Assembly: GCA_963816545.1 (NCBI GenBank)
Contig: CAWFLE010000007.1
Coordinates: 310,001 to 374,000, forward strand
Direction: 5' to 3'
DNA from: Albimonas sp963816545
GTDB taxonomy: Bacteria > Pseudomonadota > Alphaproteobacteria > Rhodobacterales > Rhodobacteraceae
Length of the DNA: 64,000 nucleotides
Both the position numbers and the translations under genes were made by a program. Under the pieces are notes generated by a model, which did not search any database, was not told where the DNA came from, and saw only the letters and a program-made list of their open reading frames with translations. This document shows positions 16,855-25,065 of this stretch, piece by piece; the stretch's first letter is position 1, and each line of letters begins with the position of its first letter.

Positions 16855-17754
16855 CTACGCGACCATGGGCTCGGCGTCCATCTGGTCGCGCCTGAACTGG
16901 GCCGGCGAGCGGTGACCATGCCGCTGGATCAGCCATTGCTCGTTGTAGGTCCGGCGGAACTCCAGCAGCGCCAGGCGAAGCTCCTCGACGGTGTCGAAGG
17001 TGCGAACCCACAGCAGGTTCTCTTTCAGGGTCCGGATGAAGCGCTCGGCGCAGCCGTTGCCCTCCGGGGCCCGAACGAAGGCGGGCGACGACGCGATCCC
17101 CAGCCAGCGGATCTCCGCCCGGAAGTCGTGCGACATGTACTGGCTGCCGTGATCGTGGCGCAGGCTCAGCCCGACGGCCACATCCTTGCCGATCCCGCCG
17201 AAGCGGGCCTTCACGCCCTGGCGGACCGGCTCCAGCGCCTCGTGGCGCGTGCCATGGAGGGCGGCGTGGATGCCGACGCACTCGGCCGAGCAGTGGTCGA
17301 CGGCGACGAAGATCGCCACCTGCCCCTGGGCGGTGGTGACTGCCGCGGTCATGTCGGTCCCCCACATGGCGTCGACCCTCTCCGGAATGATCGTGCCATC
17401 ATGGCTGCGCGGCCCCCGCGGCGTCGCTCGGCCCGTATCCGCCGCAAGGCCATGCGCGCGCATCAGCCGCCGCACCCGCTCCTTCGAGGTCCGCACGCCC
17501 CTGAAGCGCAGGCGCGCCCAAACCTTCCGATAGCCCTCGCCGTGGAACGGGCTCGCCGCCAGCACGGCCCGGATCGCCTCGACCAGCACCGCGTCCGGCA
17601 TCGGACCCTGCGGCCCGGGACGCCGCCGCTCGGCCGGCGGAGCTCCTGCCGTCAGGCGGCGGCGATAGATGCTCGCCCGGCCCAGGTTCCAGACCCGGCA
17701 GACCCGCGCCAGGCCGTAACGGCGTCGACCGGAGATCGAGATGACCGCGCTCAT
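16855..17754 (-). CDS. IS3-family transposase, orfB (DDE catalytic protein)
   Basis: 299 residues. The N-terminal HTH_21-like region contains GYRKVWARLRFRGVRTSKER. The integrase core follows: WGTDMTAAVT (first Asp), then VAVDHCSAECVG and the second Asp in RHDHGSQYMS, then the Glu in GNGCAERFIRTLKENLLW. The C-terminus has NEQWLIQRHGHRSP. The start overlaps the orfA stop by four bases (ATGA), allowing coupling or frameshifting into an OrfAB fusion as in other IS3 elements. The frame is complete. Confidence 0.9.
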   Translation of the reverse strand: MSAVISISGRRRYGLARVCRVWNLGRASIYRRRLTAGAPPAERRRPGPQGPMPDAVLVEAIRAVLAASPFHGEGYRKVWARLRFRGVRTSKERVRRLMRAHGLAADTGRATPRGPRSHDGTIIPERVDAMWGTDMTAAVTTAQGQVAIFVAVDHCSAECVGIHAALHGTRHEALEPVRQGVKARFGGIGKDVAVGLSLRHDHGSQYMSHDFRAEIRWLGIASSPAFVRAPEGNGCAERFIRTLKENLLWVRTFDTVEELRLALLEFRRTYNEQWLIQRHGHRSPAQFRRDQMDAEPMVA

Positions 17755-18131
17755 CGCCTCGACCTCCGCCGGGCCAAAGGGCGGCCCGCCTCCAGCCGCG
17801 AGATCTTCTCGTAGAGCAGCTCGTTATCCATCGTCGCCGCCCCGAGCTTCGCCTGAAGCTGCGCGATGCGCGCGTCGCGGTCATCGCGGGGCCGCGACTT
17901 CAGGCTCGCCGCGCCGCCCTCGAGAAACGCATCCCGCCACCCGCTCACATCCGCCGCGGTCACGCGCAGGTCTCGGGCCACCACCTCCAGCGGCTCGCCC
18001 CGCAGCACCCGAAGCACCGCATCCTGCTTGCGGTTCGCCGTCATGCGGCGCTCCCGCCCCGGCGCCCCGGCCGCTGCGATACCTGAACTCTCCGCGCCCG
18101 GGGCGCCTCCGCTTCGATCGTCAGACGTCAT
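17751..18131 (-). CDS. IS3-family transposase, orfA (helix-turn-helix)
   Basis: 126 residues as read from the farthest start. A start inside, at the Met of MTANRKQDAVLRVLRGEPLE (residue 30), gives a more usual OrfA. A helix-turn-helix (VVARDLRVTAADVSGWRDAF) is followed by a leucine-zipper-like coil (RIAQLQAKLGAATMDNELLY) used for multimerisation. DNA-binding partner of the orfB product. Confidence 0.85.
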   Translation of the reverse strand: MTSDDRSGGAPGAESSGIAAAGAPGRERRMTANRKQDAVLRVLRGEPLEVVARDLRVTAADVSGWRDAFLEGGAASLKSRPRDDRDARIAQLQAKLGAATMDNELLYEKISRLEAGRPLARRRSRR

Positions 18132-18418
18132 CCAACACCTCCTTCGTCGCCTTCAATAAGGCTTCAGAGATGTCTCAGCGAACCCTGGGGCGGAGGAGCG
18201 CGCAAGGGCGAGCGAGGAGATCAGCCTCAGGTCGACGCCCTCGGAGAGCAGCCGGTGCGCCAGCGGCCGATGGTAGTTGCCAAGGTCATGGTCGGTCTCC
18301 TCTGCGGTGGCGTCTGGCCACATCACCGTAAGAGACCTCGAGCCCCGCCATGGCCGACTGCTGCGCTGCGTGGGGGCTACGCAGCCGGCCATGGCCTCCT
18401 CAACCGACCGCTTCCCGA

Positions 18419-18730
18419 TGTGCTACGGAACCGAGTTCACCTCGAACGCCATGCTGACCTGGGCCTCGGACATGGGCATCGAGTGGCGCCTTCATCGCCC
18501 CCGGCAAGCCGATGCAGAACGGCTTCGCCGAGAGCTTCAACGGCAGGCTCAGGGACGAGTGCCTCAACGAACATCTCTTCCGCGGCCTGACGGATGCGCG
18601 GCGGATCCTCGAAGTCTGGCGGGCCGACTACAACCACGCCCGCCCTCACACCAGCCTCGGCGGCCTCACGCCGAGGGAGTTCGCAACCCGGTCCATGGAG
18701 GGCCAGACCGAGAACAACGTCAACTTATGA
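18419..18730 (+). mobile_element. IS3-family orfB 3' fragment, one frameshift
   Basis: C-terminal 100 or so residues of an IS3-family transposase distinct from the intact element: YGTEFTSNAMLTWASDMGIE, then after a shift near 18490-18505 FIAPGKPMQNGFAESFNGRL and RADYNHARPHTSLGGLTPRE, ending at TGA 18728-18730. The catalytic Glu (in GFAESFNG) is present, but the upstream catalytic Asp residues are gone. The 220 bases between the intact element and this fragment show no recognisable frame. Confidence 0.75.
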
Positions 18731-18753
18731 GCGAGGGCACAGCGGGGGCAGGG

Positions 18754-19600
18754 TCAGAGAACATGCTGGCGAACGAGCCCTCCGATGTGAGCGAGCTGCT
18801 CGGTCTGTTCAAACTCGGGGGTCGAGGCGACCTTCCCCCGCTGCTTGAGGAGACTGTCGAGACAGGCTTCAAACTCGGATGCGCTCCAGATGCGCCCGTT
18901 CTTTCGATACGCCCGCGGCAGCACGAGGGTCCCGGCGGCGACCATCGCGGCTTCGATGCTCGCTGGCTCCGCGTCGGGATCGACCTGGAGGGAAGCCGCG
19001 ATGACGTAGCCGCTCCCGGTGTGGGCGGTGCAGAGGTGCTGGACCGCCACCATCGCGCGAGTTCGCTTGTGCGGCCGGTTCAGGGCGAGTGTCTGCATAT
19101 CGGTCGCGAGCGAGCCCCCTTCTCCTCCCGGTTCACGCGCTCCAGCATTCCTTCACGGCGTCCCGTGAAGGTACGAACCTGATCATGGATGAAGTCGATT
19201 TTGCGGTAGACATCCCGCGGCGCGAGGCCTGTGATCTTGGTGAGCGGCGCCCCGCTCGTCAGCAGGCGGAGCACAAGCCGGTTCTCGCAGGAGCGCTTCT
19301 GCCGGCGCAGGGGCGAGCCGACGGAAAAGGGTCCCCCGCACGCCCCGCAGCGAAAGCGGGGGCGCCGGCGCGCGTCGCGCTGCGGCGCGCGTAGACGGCG
19401 CCGACGGGCTTTCCGTGCTGGATGCAGGCGTCGTTCCGGCAAGTGACAGGCGCCGGGGGCGGTCTTCGCTGTCGACGAATGCGACGGTAATCCTCCACCA
19501 CCGCTAGGTTGTTGCGCAACACCGACTTGGCGCCGCACACTCCGCAGACGAGCCGCCACGTCTCGCCGTTAGCTGTGTCGATGCAGCTGACCGGCTGCAC
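18754..19600 (-). pseudogene. Zinc-ribbon (IS1/InsA-like) transposase-related gene, frameshifted
   Basis: Minus-strand pieces in different frames form one protein: MQPVSCIDTANGETWRLVCG then CRNDACIQHGKPVGAVY (19600-19380), then FRCGACGGPFSVGSPLRRQK, SCENRLVLRLL and APRDVYRKIDFIHDQVRTF (19400-19150), then TLALNRPHKRTRAMVAVQHL and HTGSGYVIAASLQVDPDAEP (19090-18930). The paired CxxC motifs and the R-R-Q-K segment resemble zinc-ribbon InsA-like proteins of transposon origin. At least two shifts break it. Family assignment is tentative; it sits among IS remnants. Confidence 0.5.
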
Positions 19601-19935
19601 CCCGTTGGCGAGCGTCTTGGGACCGATGATGGGTGGCGCTCCGAAGGCGGAACAGCGACTATTGCGTCAGAAGTTCTGGTCAAGCCCGAAGTCGGCGGGC
19701 GCAGCCCGATCGGAGCAGCTCCCGACAAATTTTGGGAGACCGAGTTCATCCTCATTCCCCTCGTCCGCGACCGCAAGCCGTTGCGGCGGAGGGGACATTG
19801 GCCTGCCTAAAGAACCGATGAAGCGCCTTCCGCCACACAAGCCGTCAGGGGCTGGCCGCCCGCGGGGGAGGGCCGGGTTCGGGCCAAGCCGGACGACGCC
19901 GCCGCGGTAAGCCGGTCCCGCGGCGCCTCCCGCGC
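19601..19935. other. Intergenic stretch, nothing recognised
   Basis: 335 bases between the transposase-like remnant and the alpha/beta hydrolase. Short frames only, without family resemblance. It is less GC-rich around 19660-19760, consistent with remaining foreign DNA. Confidence 0.4.
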
Positions 19936-20658
19936 CTAACCGAGCTTCGATACGAAGGCGTTCACCGCCTCCGCCGTCTCCCGCGGGCGCTCCACCGGCA
20001 GCAGGTGCCCGCCCTCGATCTCGGCGTACCCGCCCTTCGGCAGCTTCTCGGCCATCTTAGCCATGGTCTTGGCGGGCGCCGTCTCATCCTCGCTTCCCGC
20101 GAGGCACAGCGCCGGCTGCTCAACCCGCCCGAGGTCGTCGCGCCGGTTGAACGTCACCAGACAGCGCACGACGTCGCGGTAGACCTTCTCCGGCAGCCGC
20201 CCCATGCTGTCGGCGAAGCGCGCCTTCGCCGCCTCCGACACATGGGGCCCGCCCATGCTCTCGGCCGAGCGGCGCGCCAGCTCCGGCATCGTCATCCCCT
20301 CGTCCAGCGGCTTCAGCCGGCCGGCGAGGAACTGCTCCTTGAAGCTCTCGTCCCGCCCCCCGAAGGCGGGCGAGGTCGCGCAGGCCACGAAGGCCCGCAC
20401 CTTGCCCGGATGGGTCAGCGCCGTCTCCAGCGCCAGCATCCCACCGAACGAGTGTCCGAACACCACCGCCGGCCCCGTCCCCAGCGCGTCGATCTTCGCG
20501 GCCAGCCAGTCGGCGAGATCCGGGAACGTCGCGGGCTTCTCCCAGGGCTCGTCCCCCCAGCCCGGCAGGTCCAGCGCGACCGAGTCCGGGACCAGAGGGG
20601 TCACGTCGTGGAAGGTCTCCCTCCCCGCGCCGATCCCGTGGATGAAGATGGTGGTCAT
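19936..20658 (-). CDS. Alpha/beta hydrolase
   Basis: 240 residues. An alpha/beta-hydrolase fold with oxyanion loop FIHGIGAGRETFH near the N-terminus, nucleophile elbow GHSFGG (Ser about residue 69), catalytic Asp in LCLAGSEDETAPA and His in EIEGGHLLPVE. The closest general type is the MhpC/BioH-like carboxylester or C-C bond hydrolases; the substrate cannot be told from sequence. No operon partner: the IS remnant is downstream and the EamA gene is divergent. Confidence 0.85.
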   Translation of the reverse strand: MTTIFIHGIGAGRETFHDVTPLVPDSVALDLPGWGDEPWEKPATFPDLADWLAAKIDALGTGPAVVFGHSFGGMLALETALTHPGKVRAFVACATSPAFGGRDESFKEQFLAGRLKPLDEGMTMPELARRSAESMGGPHVSEAAKARFADSMGRLPEKVYRDVVRCLVTFNRRDDLGRVEQPALCLAGSEDETAPAKTMAKMAEKLPKGGYAEIEGGHLLPVERPRETAEAVNAFVSKLG

Positions 20659-20813
20659 GGCGTCCTCCCTCGCGTTTCGCCTCGCGGTTTCCCGCGCATA
20701 GGAGGCGAAAGCGCCCGCCGCCGCAACGGGTGGACTTCCCCCCGAGGCCTGCCTACGGTCTCGCCCCGACCCCGCGCCCGCACGCCGCGCGGGCCAGACG
20801 ACGGACCCCGCCC

Positions 20814-21753
20814 ATGCCGCAGCCCGCCCCCGGCCCCGCCCTTCCCGGCGGTCCCGCCACCGCCGCGCCGCGCCGTCCCCACGACCCGCGCCGCGGCTTC
20901 CTGATCGTGGCGCTTGGCGTGCTGGTGTTCACCCCCGATGCGCTGGTCATGCGGCTCGTGAACATCGACGCCTTCGCGCTGGCGGTCTGGCGCGGGCTGA
21001 TCGGGGGGCTGGTGATGACGCTGGGCTGCCTCGTGGCCTATGGGCCGGGCCTGCCGCGCGCCATCGTGGCGCTGGGGCGCTGGGGGGTGGTGCTGATGGG
21101 GCTGGAGGCCTCCACCACCGTCCTCTTCTGCCTCTCCATCATGTGGACCGACGTCGCCAACGCCATGCTCGCCTTCGCGGCGACGCCGATGCTCGCGGCC
21201 CTGCTCGCGCGCCTCACGCTGGGCGAGCGGATCCCGCCCGCCACGGCGCTGGCCATCGGCGCGGTCGCCTGCGGCCTCGGGCTCGTGGCCTGGGGGGCGC
21301 GCGGGGAGGGCGCGGTCTCGCTCGCGGGGGTGCTCGCGGGCCTGTTCTCGGCGCTCGCCATCGCGGGGTTCTTCGTGATCCTGCGCCGGTCTGAAGGCGC
21401 AGAGCGCGACGCCGGTGATCGGGCCGGGCTGGCTGCTCGGCGCGCTGATCGGCCTCCCCTTCGCGACGTTCGAGCCGTTGAGCGCCCCCCAGTGGGGCGG
21501 CGTCTTCCTCACCGCCGGCGTGATCATGCCGCTGGCCATCGCGCTCATCACCTGGGGCTCGCGACAGCTTCCGGCGGCCGAGACCTCCATGATGACCCTG
21601 CTGGAGGTGGTCGCCGGCCCCCTCCTCGTCTGGCTCGCGCTGGGCGAGGAGCCCAGGCCCTGGACCCTCGCCGGCGGCGCCGTGGTGCTGACGGCGCTCG
21701 CCGCCCACTCCGCCTGGCGCCTGCGCCGGGACCCCGCCGCCGCCCCCGCCTGA
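20814..21753 (+). CDS. EamA/DMT-family exporter, one frameshift
   Basis: Ten-span drug/metabolite transporter. The first half (from MPQPAPGPALPGGPA) carries the first EamA repeat, with FTPDALVMRLV, LAVWRGLIGGLVM and ATPMLAALLARLTLGERIPP. The frame breaks near 21390: the second repeat continues one base over as LKAQSATPVIGPGWLL through ITWGSRQLPAAETSMMTLLE and the TGA at 21751-21753. An insertion of one T at 21391 would explain it. The substrate is unknown. RidA starts nine bases after the stop. Confidence 0.85.
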
Positions 21754-21761
21754 GGCCCGCC

Positions 21762-22157
21762 ATGATCCCGATCACGCCCCCCGCCATCCGCCGCCCCTTC
21801 GCCCGCTACTCCCATGCGGTGGAGGTCGAGGCCGGCGCGCGCCTCCTCTTCGCCTCCGGCCAGCTCGGTCTCGACCCCGACGACACCCTGCCCGGGGGCG
21901 CGCAGGCGCAGGCCGCCCGCTGCTTCGCCAATCTTGACGCGATCCTGGCGCAGGCGCGCATGAGCCGCGCGCAGGTGGTCCGCCTGAACGCCTACGTCAC
22001 GGCGCGCGAGCACATGGCGGGCTACATGGCCGCCCGCGACGCCTGGGTGGCGGACCTGCCCACGCCGCCCGCCTCGACGCTGATGATCGTGACGGGCTTC
22101 ACCCGGCCGGAGTTCCTGGTCGAGATCGAGATGATCGCCGCCGCCGAGCCCGCCTGA
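21762..22157 (+). CDS. RidA-family protein
   Basis: 131 residues, YjgF/YER057c/UK114 family. Many members deaminate reactive enamines and imines produced by PLP enzymes. Seen: FARYSHAVEVEAG near the start, LLFASGQLGLDPDD, ANLDAILAQARMSRAQVVRL, YVTAREHM and the C-terminal EFLVEIEMIAAAEP with the conserved Glu. A residue equivalent to the catalytic Arg of the RidA subfamily is not obvious where I expect it, so this may belong to a Rid subgroup without proven deaminase activity. Follows the EamA gene with a nine-base gap, likely one operon. Confidence 0.85.
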   Translation: MIPITPPAIRRPFARYSHAVEVEAGARLLFASGQLGLDPDDTLPGGAQAQAARCFANLDAILAQARMSRAQVVRLNAYVTAREHMAGYMAARDAWVADLPTPPASTLMIVTGFTRPEFLVEIEMIAAAEPA

Positions 22158-22347
22158 CCGCGGAGGCCGCCGCGCCGAGGGCGCGCCTCCGGCGACCCAT
22201 CCGCCCGCGGCGGCTTGCGAGGGACGGAGCCTGTTGCAGGCGACCTCCACGGCAGGCGCCGGTCGAAGATCGGAGGGCCGGCTCGCCGCCCTGCGCCGGC
22301 CATCCGCACCCGCAGGTTCAGCGTCCGCCGCCCGCCCCGAAGCGCCT

Positions 22348-22371
22348 CCCTCCCCCGTCTGCGGGGGAGGG
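22348..22371. repeat. CCCTCCCCC-type intergenic inverted repeat, copy 2
   Basis: Perfect 10-base arms CCCTCCCCCG / CGGGGGAGGG around TCTG, followed by CTGGGGTGGGGG. It lies in the 303-base gap between the ridA-type and TPR genes, which holds no gene. Related copies are at 3042-3067 and, weaker, near 39236-39270. Probably a dispersed REP-like intergenic repeat. Confidence 0.6.
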
Positions 22372-22460
22372 CTGGGGTGGGGGCTTCAGCCACCGGGCGC
22401 GGCGTGCCGTCCTTTCGGCGCCCGCCGAAACCCCGGAGAGAGGCGCGCTGGCGGCGCCCC

Positions 22461-23825
22461 TCAGATCGCCGCCAGCGCCGCCCGCACCCGCGCCTCGGCC
22501 GCCGAGCTCTCGGACGGCAGGCCAAGCGCCCCGTAGACCCGCGCCAGCGCCGAGTTCGACGGAACCAACTCCGGCTCGAACCCCCGCCGCCGCTCCAGCG
22601 CCTGCTGCGCCGCCACCCACCGCCCGTCCCGGATCAGCGCGTCGAGCCACACCTGCTCGAACAGGTCCCGCTGCGCGTGGCTCCCCCCGGTCTCCCAGAT
22701 CCGCGGCAGCGCGGCGCCGAGGGCGGCGACGCACCGCCCCCAGTCCCCCTTCGCATGAGCGACCATCCCCTCCGCCGCCGGCAAGCAGACCTCGGCCCAG
22801 AGCGCCCGGTCCTCGCGCGTCCCGCGGGCCTGCTCCCGGAACCCCTCCAGCATGGCGTCCGCCTCCGGCCGCCCGGCGCGCGCCAGTCCGTAGAGGTACT
22901 GCAGGCTCAGGAACCCGTTGACGAAATCCCACTCGCGCCCCGCCAGATGCGCGCCCACGTCCTCCCAGCGGTCGCCCACGTCCACCCCGGCGATCTCCAG
23001 CCGCGCCAGCAGGCTCACCGCGCCGACCTGATCCTGCGAGTAACCCTTGTCCAACCCCCAGCACCGCTCGTCATAGGCCCGCAGGGCGGTCTCGAAATCC
23101 CCCTGGCTGATGGCGAAGAGCGCGAAATGCCACCAGTTGTGGCTGAGCATGAAGGAGTTGAGGTCGGTCCAGGTCTCCGCCACCTCCTCCAGGAACGCCC
23201 GCCCCTCGGCGATGCGCCCCTGCGTGAGGTGGATATGCGCCAGCGCATGATGCGCCCACGGCTCCTTGCGCTTGAGCGACACCGCCCGGAGCGCCGCCTG
23301 CTCCGCCTCCGCCAGCATGTGACACTGCTCGTAGCCGAAGGCGACCATGCCGTGGACATGCGCGATGTCGGGCCGCGCGGCGGCGACGGCGTGCCCCACC
23401 GCCAGCATCCCCGGCGAGTCGCCGCGGTTGAACAGGTGGTACTGCGTGATCTTCGCCATCGCGAGGTCCGAGGGGAATTCCTCCACCGCCTCCCGCCCGA
23501 TCCGGATGGCGCGCGGCAGGTCCCCTGCGGCCCAGGCCTCGGCGGCGGCCAGCGTCATCCGCTCCCGCCGCGTGGCCCGCGCCGCCCCCTTCGCCGCCCG
23601 CTCCAGCCACGGCCGGGCCAGCCCCGGCGCGGCCGGGCTCTCGATGAACAGGTGCAGCATTCCCGCATAGGCGTTGGCGAGCGTGTCGTCCGGCGCCGCC
23701 TCCGCCGCCTTCAGCACGTTGACCGCCCTGGTCTCGTACCCGACGAACCCCTTCACGAAGTCGGAGATCCCCTGCGCGATTTCGGCATCCCCGGCGCTGA
23801 TCGGGTTCCCGGCCCAGTCCTTCAT
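22461..23825 (-). CDS. TPR-repeat protein, TTC38-like
   Basis: 454 residues, no signal peptide. Built of helical tetratricopeptide-type repeats (for example LKRKEPWAHHALAHIHLTQG, GRIAEGRAFLEEVAETW) with the conserved block LNSFMLSHNWWHFALFAISQ, which fits the TTC38-like family found in bacteria and animals. Function unknown, probably a protein-interaction scaffold. The stop falls at 22461-22463 and the start at 23825 follows AGGAGG. No operon neighbour. Confidence 0.85.
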   Translation of the reverse strand: MKDWAGNPISAGDAEIAQGISDFVKGFVGYETRAVNVLKAAEAAPDDTLANAYAGMLHLFIESPAAPGLARPWLERAAKGAARATRRERMTLAAAEAWAAGDLPRAIRIGREAVEEFPSDLAMAKITQYHLFNRGDSPGMLAVGHAVAAARPDIAHVHGMVAFGYEQCHMLAEAEQAALRAVSLKRKEPWAHHALAHIHLTQGRIAEGRAFLEEVAETWTDLNSFMLSHNWWHFALFAISQGDFETALRAYDERCWGLDKGYSQDQVGAVSLLARLEIAGVDVGDRWEDVGAHLAGREWDFVNGFLSLQYLYGLARAGRPEADAMLEGFREQARGTREDRALWAEVCLPAAEGMVAHAKGDWGRCVAALGAALPRIWETGGSHAQRDLFEQVWLDALIRDGRWVAAQQALERRRGFEPELVPSNSALARVYGALGLPSESSAAEARVRAALAAI

Positions 23826-24085
23826 GGCGTCCTCCTGCGTCGCGCCTTGGCAGCGCGCCCGCCACCTCGCGCCAAAGATCAGCGCGGCTTCCGCCTCGCG
23901 CCCGGATCGGCGCCTGCCGATTTTCCAAGCTTTCGATATATCGCCCGGGCCAGCGCCCAGCTAAATCGCCCATGCGCCCGTCACGCAGCTCGGTCCGCGC
24001 CGCCCGCGACGTCGCTCGAGCCGGCGCCCTCGCTGCGTCGCGCACAGGCTAGCGCGGCGCGGGGCGCCCCGCTAGACCAGGGCTC

Positions 24086-24802
24086 ATGGACTGGCGCGAC
24101 GAAGGCCTGCTCCTCTCCGTGCGCCGGCATGGCGAGGGGGCGGCGATCCTCGAGATCTTCACGGCCCTGCACGGCCGCCACGCGGGTGTCGCCCCCGGCG
24201 GAGGCTCCCGCCGCATGGCCCCCCTGCTCCAGCCCGGCGCCCAGCTTTCGGTCGAATGGCGCGCGCGGCTGGAGGAGCATATCGGCTCGTGGCGCGTGGA
24301 GCCCGCCCGATCCCGCGCCGCCCAGATCATGTCCGACCGCCGGGCTCTCGCAGCCATCGGCGCCGTGGCCGCCCTGCTCGCCTGGCTGCCGGAGCGCGAG
24401 CCGCACCCCGCCCTCTACGCCCGCACCCAGACGCTGGCCGATGCGCTCGGAGCCTCCCCCGACTGGCCCGCCCTCTACGCGCTGTGGGAGTTGCACCTGC
24501 TGGCCGAACTGGGCTTCGCCCTCGACCTCTCCGCCTGCGCCGCCACCGGAACGACCGAGGACCTCGCCTGGATCTCTCCCCGGACCGGCCGCGCCGTCTC
24601 AGCCGCCGCCGGCGCGCCCTACGCGGACCGCCTGATCCCGCTCCCGTCCCTTTTTCAGGGCCGCGCGCCCGAGACGGAGGCCGACGTCGCCCGCGCCCTC
24701 CGCGCCACCCGCCACTTCCTCGACCGCCGCGCCGCTCCCGCGCTCGGCCACGAGCGCGCCCCCGCCGCCCGCGCCCGCCTCGCCGCCCTGTTCGACGCCT
24801 GA
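24086..24802 (+). CDS. recO: DNA repair protein RecO
   Basis: Loads RecA onto SSB-coated single-stranded DNA with RecR in the RecFOR pathway. 238 residues. The N-terminal OB fold starts MDWRDEGLLLSVRRHGEGAA, with a typical GGGSRRMAPLLQPGAQL turn. A helical domain contains LPEREPHPALYARTQTL and the C-terminus RATRHFLDRRAAPALG. The zinc-finger cysteines of some RecO proteins are absent, as in other alphaproteobacteria. The frame is intact; the next gene is 263 bases on. Confidence 0.93.
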   Translation: MDWRDEGLLLSVRRHGEGAAILEIFTALHGRHAGVAPGGGSRRMAPLLQPGAQLSVEWRARLEEHIGSWRVEPARSRAAQIMSDRRALAAIGAVAALLAWLPEREPHPALYARTQTLADALGASPDWPALYALWELHLLAELGFALDLSACAATGTTEDLAWISPRTGRAVSAAAGAPYADRLIPLPSLFQGRAPETEADVARALRATRHFLDRRAAPALGHERAPAARARLAALFDA

Positions 24803-24835
24803 GCGGCGCGCCGGCCAGACGCGCCGACGCCGGCC

Positions 24836-24946
24836 GCGCGCCGCGGGCGCCCCGGCGGCCAGAGGCGGAACGGCCGGCGCGGCGCCTCCTTGCGAAGGCG
24901 GCCGCCCCCCGCGCCCGCCTCTGGCCGTCCCTCCGCCCGCGGCCGC
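24836..24946. repeat. 110-bp dispersed repeat, copy A
   Basis: GC-rich repeat beginning GCGCGCCGCGGGCGCCCC, continuing through ACGGCCGGCGCGGCGCCTC and ending CTCCGCCCGCGGCCGC. The same blocks in the same order, about 113 bases, lie at 27234-27346 on the other side of the corrinoid-activation gene. Copy A also contains a 13-base inverted repeat, CGGCCAGAGGCGG (24854-24866) against CCGCCTCTGGCCG (24913-24925 approx.). Confidence 0.7.
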
Positions 24947-25065
24947 TCCCGTCGGTCCCGCCTCTGGCGCGCCCCTGGCGTCGCGAACCGCCTCTCCCAT
25001 GTCGTCGCAGCCCGTGGCCTCCCGGCCCCCGACCCGTTACGACTGCGCCTACGAAAGGAGCGCCC

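Larger units (their letters stand above)
16819..18197 (-). mobile_element. IS3-family insertion sequence, apparently complete
   Basis: About 1.38 kb with two overlapping genes on the minus strand and imperfect terminal inverted repeats: the left end reads CCGCCCCCGGATCGTGAGACA (written in two parts: CCGCCCCCGGATCG, TGAGACA) and the right end, reverse complemented, reads CCGCCCCAGGGTTCGC, TGAGACA. Outer boundaries are accurate to a few bases. I see no clear target-site duplication. Both genes have intact frames, so it may be active or recently active. Confidence 0.8.

Noticed and set aside
18195..18418. Possible protein frame between the intact IS3 element and the IS3 fragment
   Set aside because: Frames on both strands are short and show no transposase motif. 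Treated as junk between two mobile remnants.
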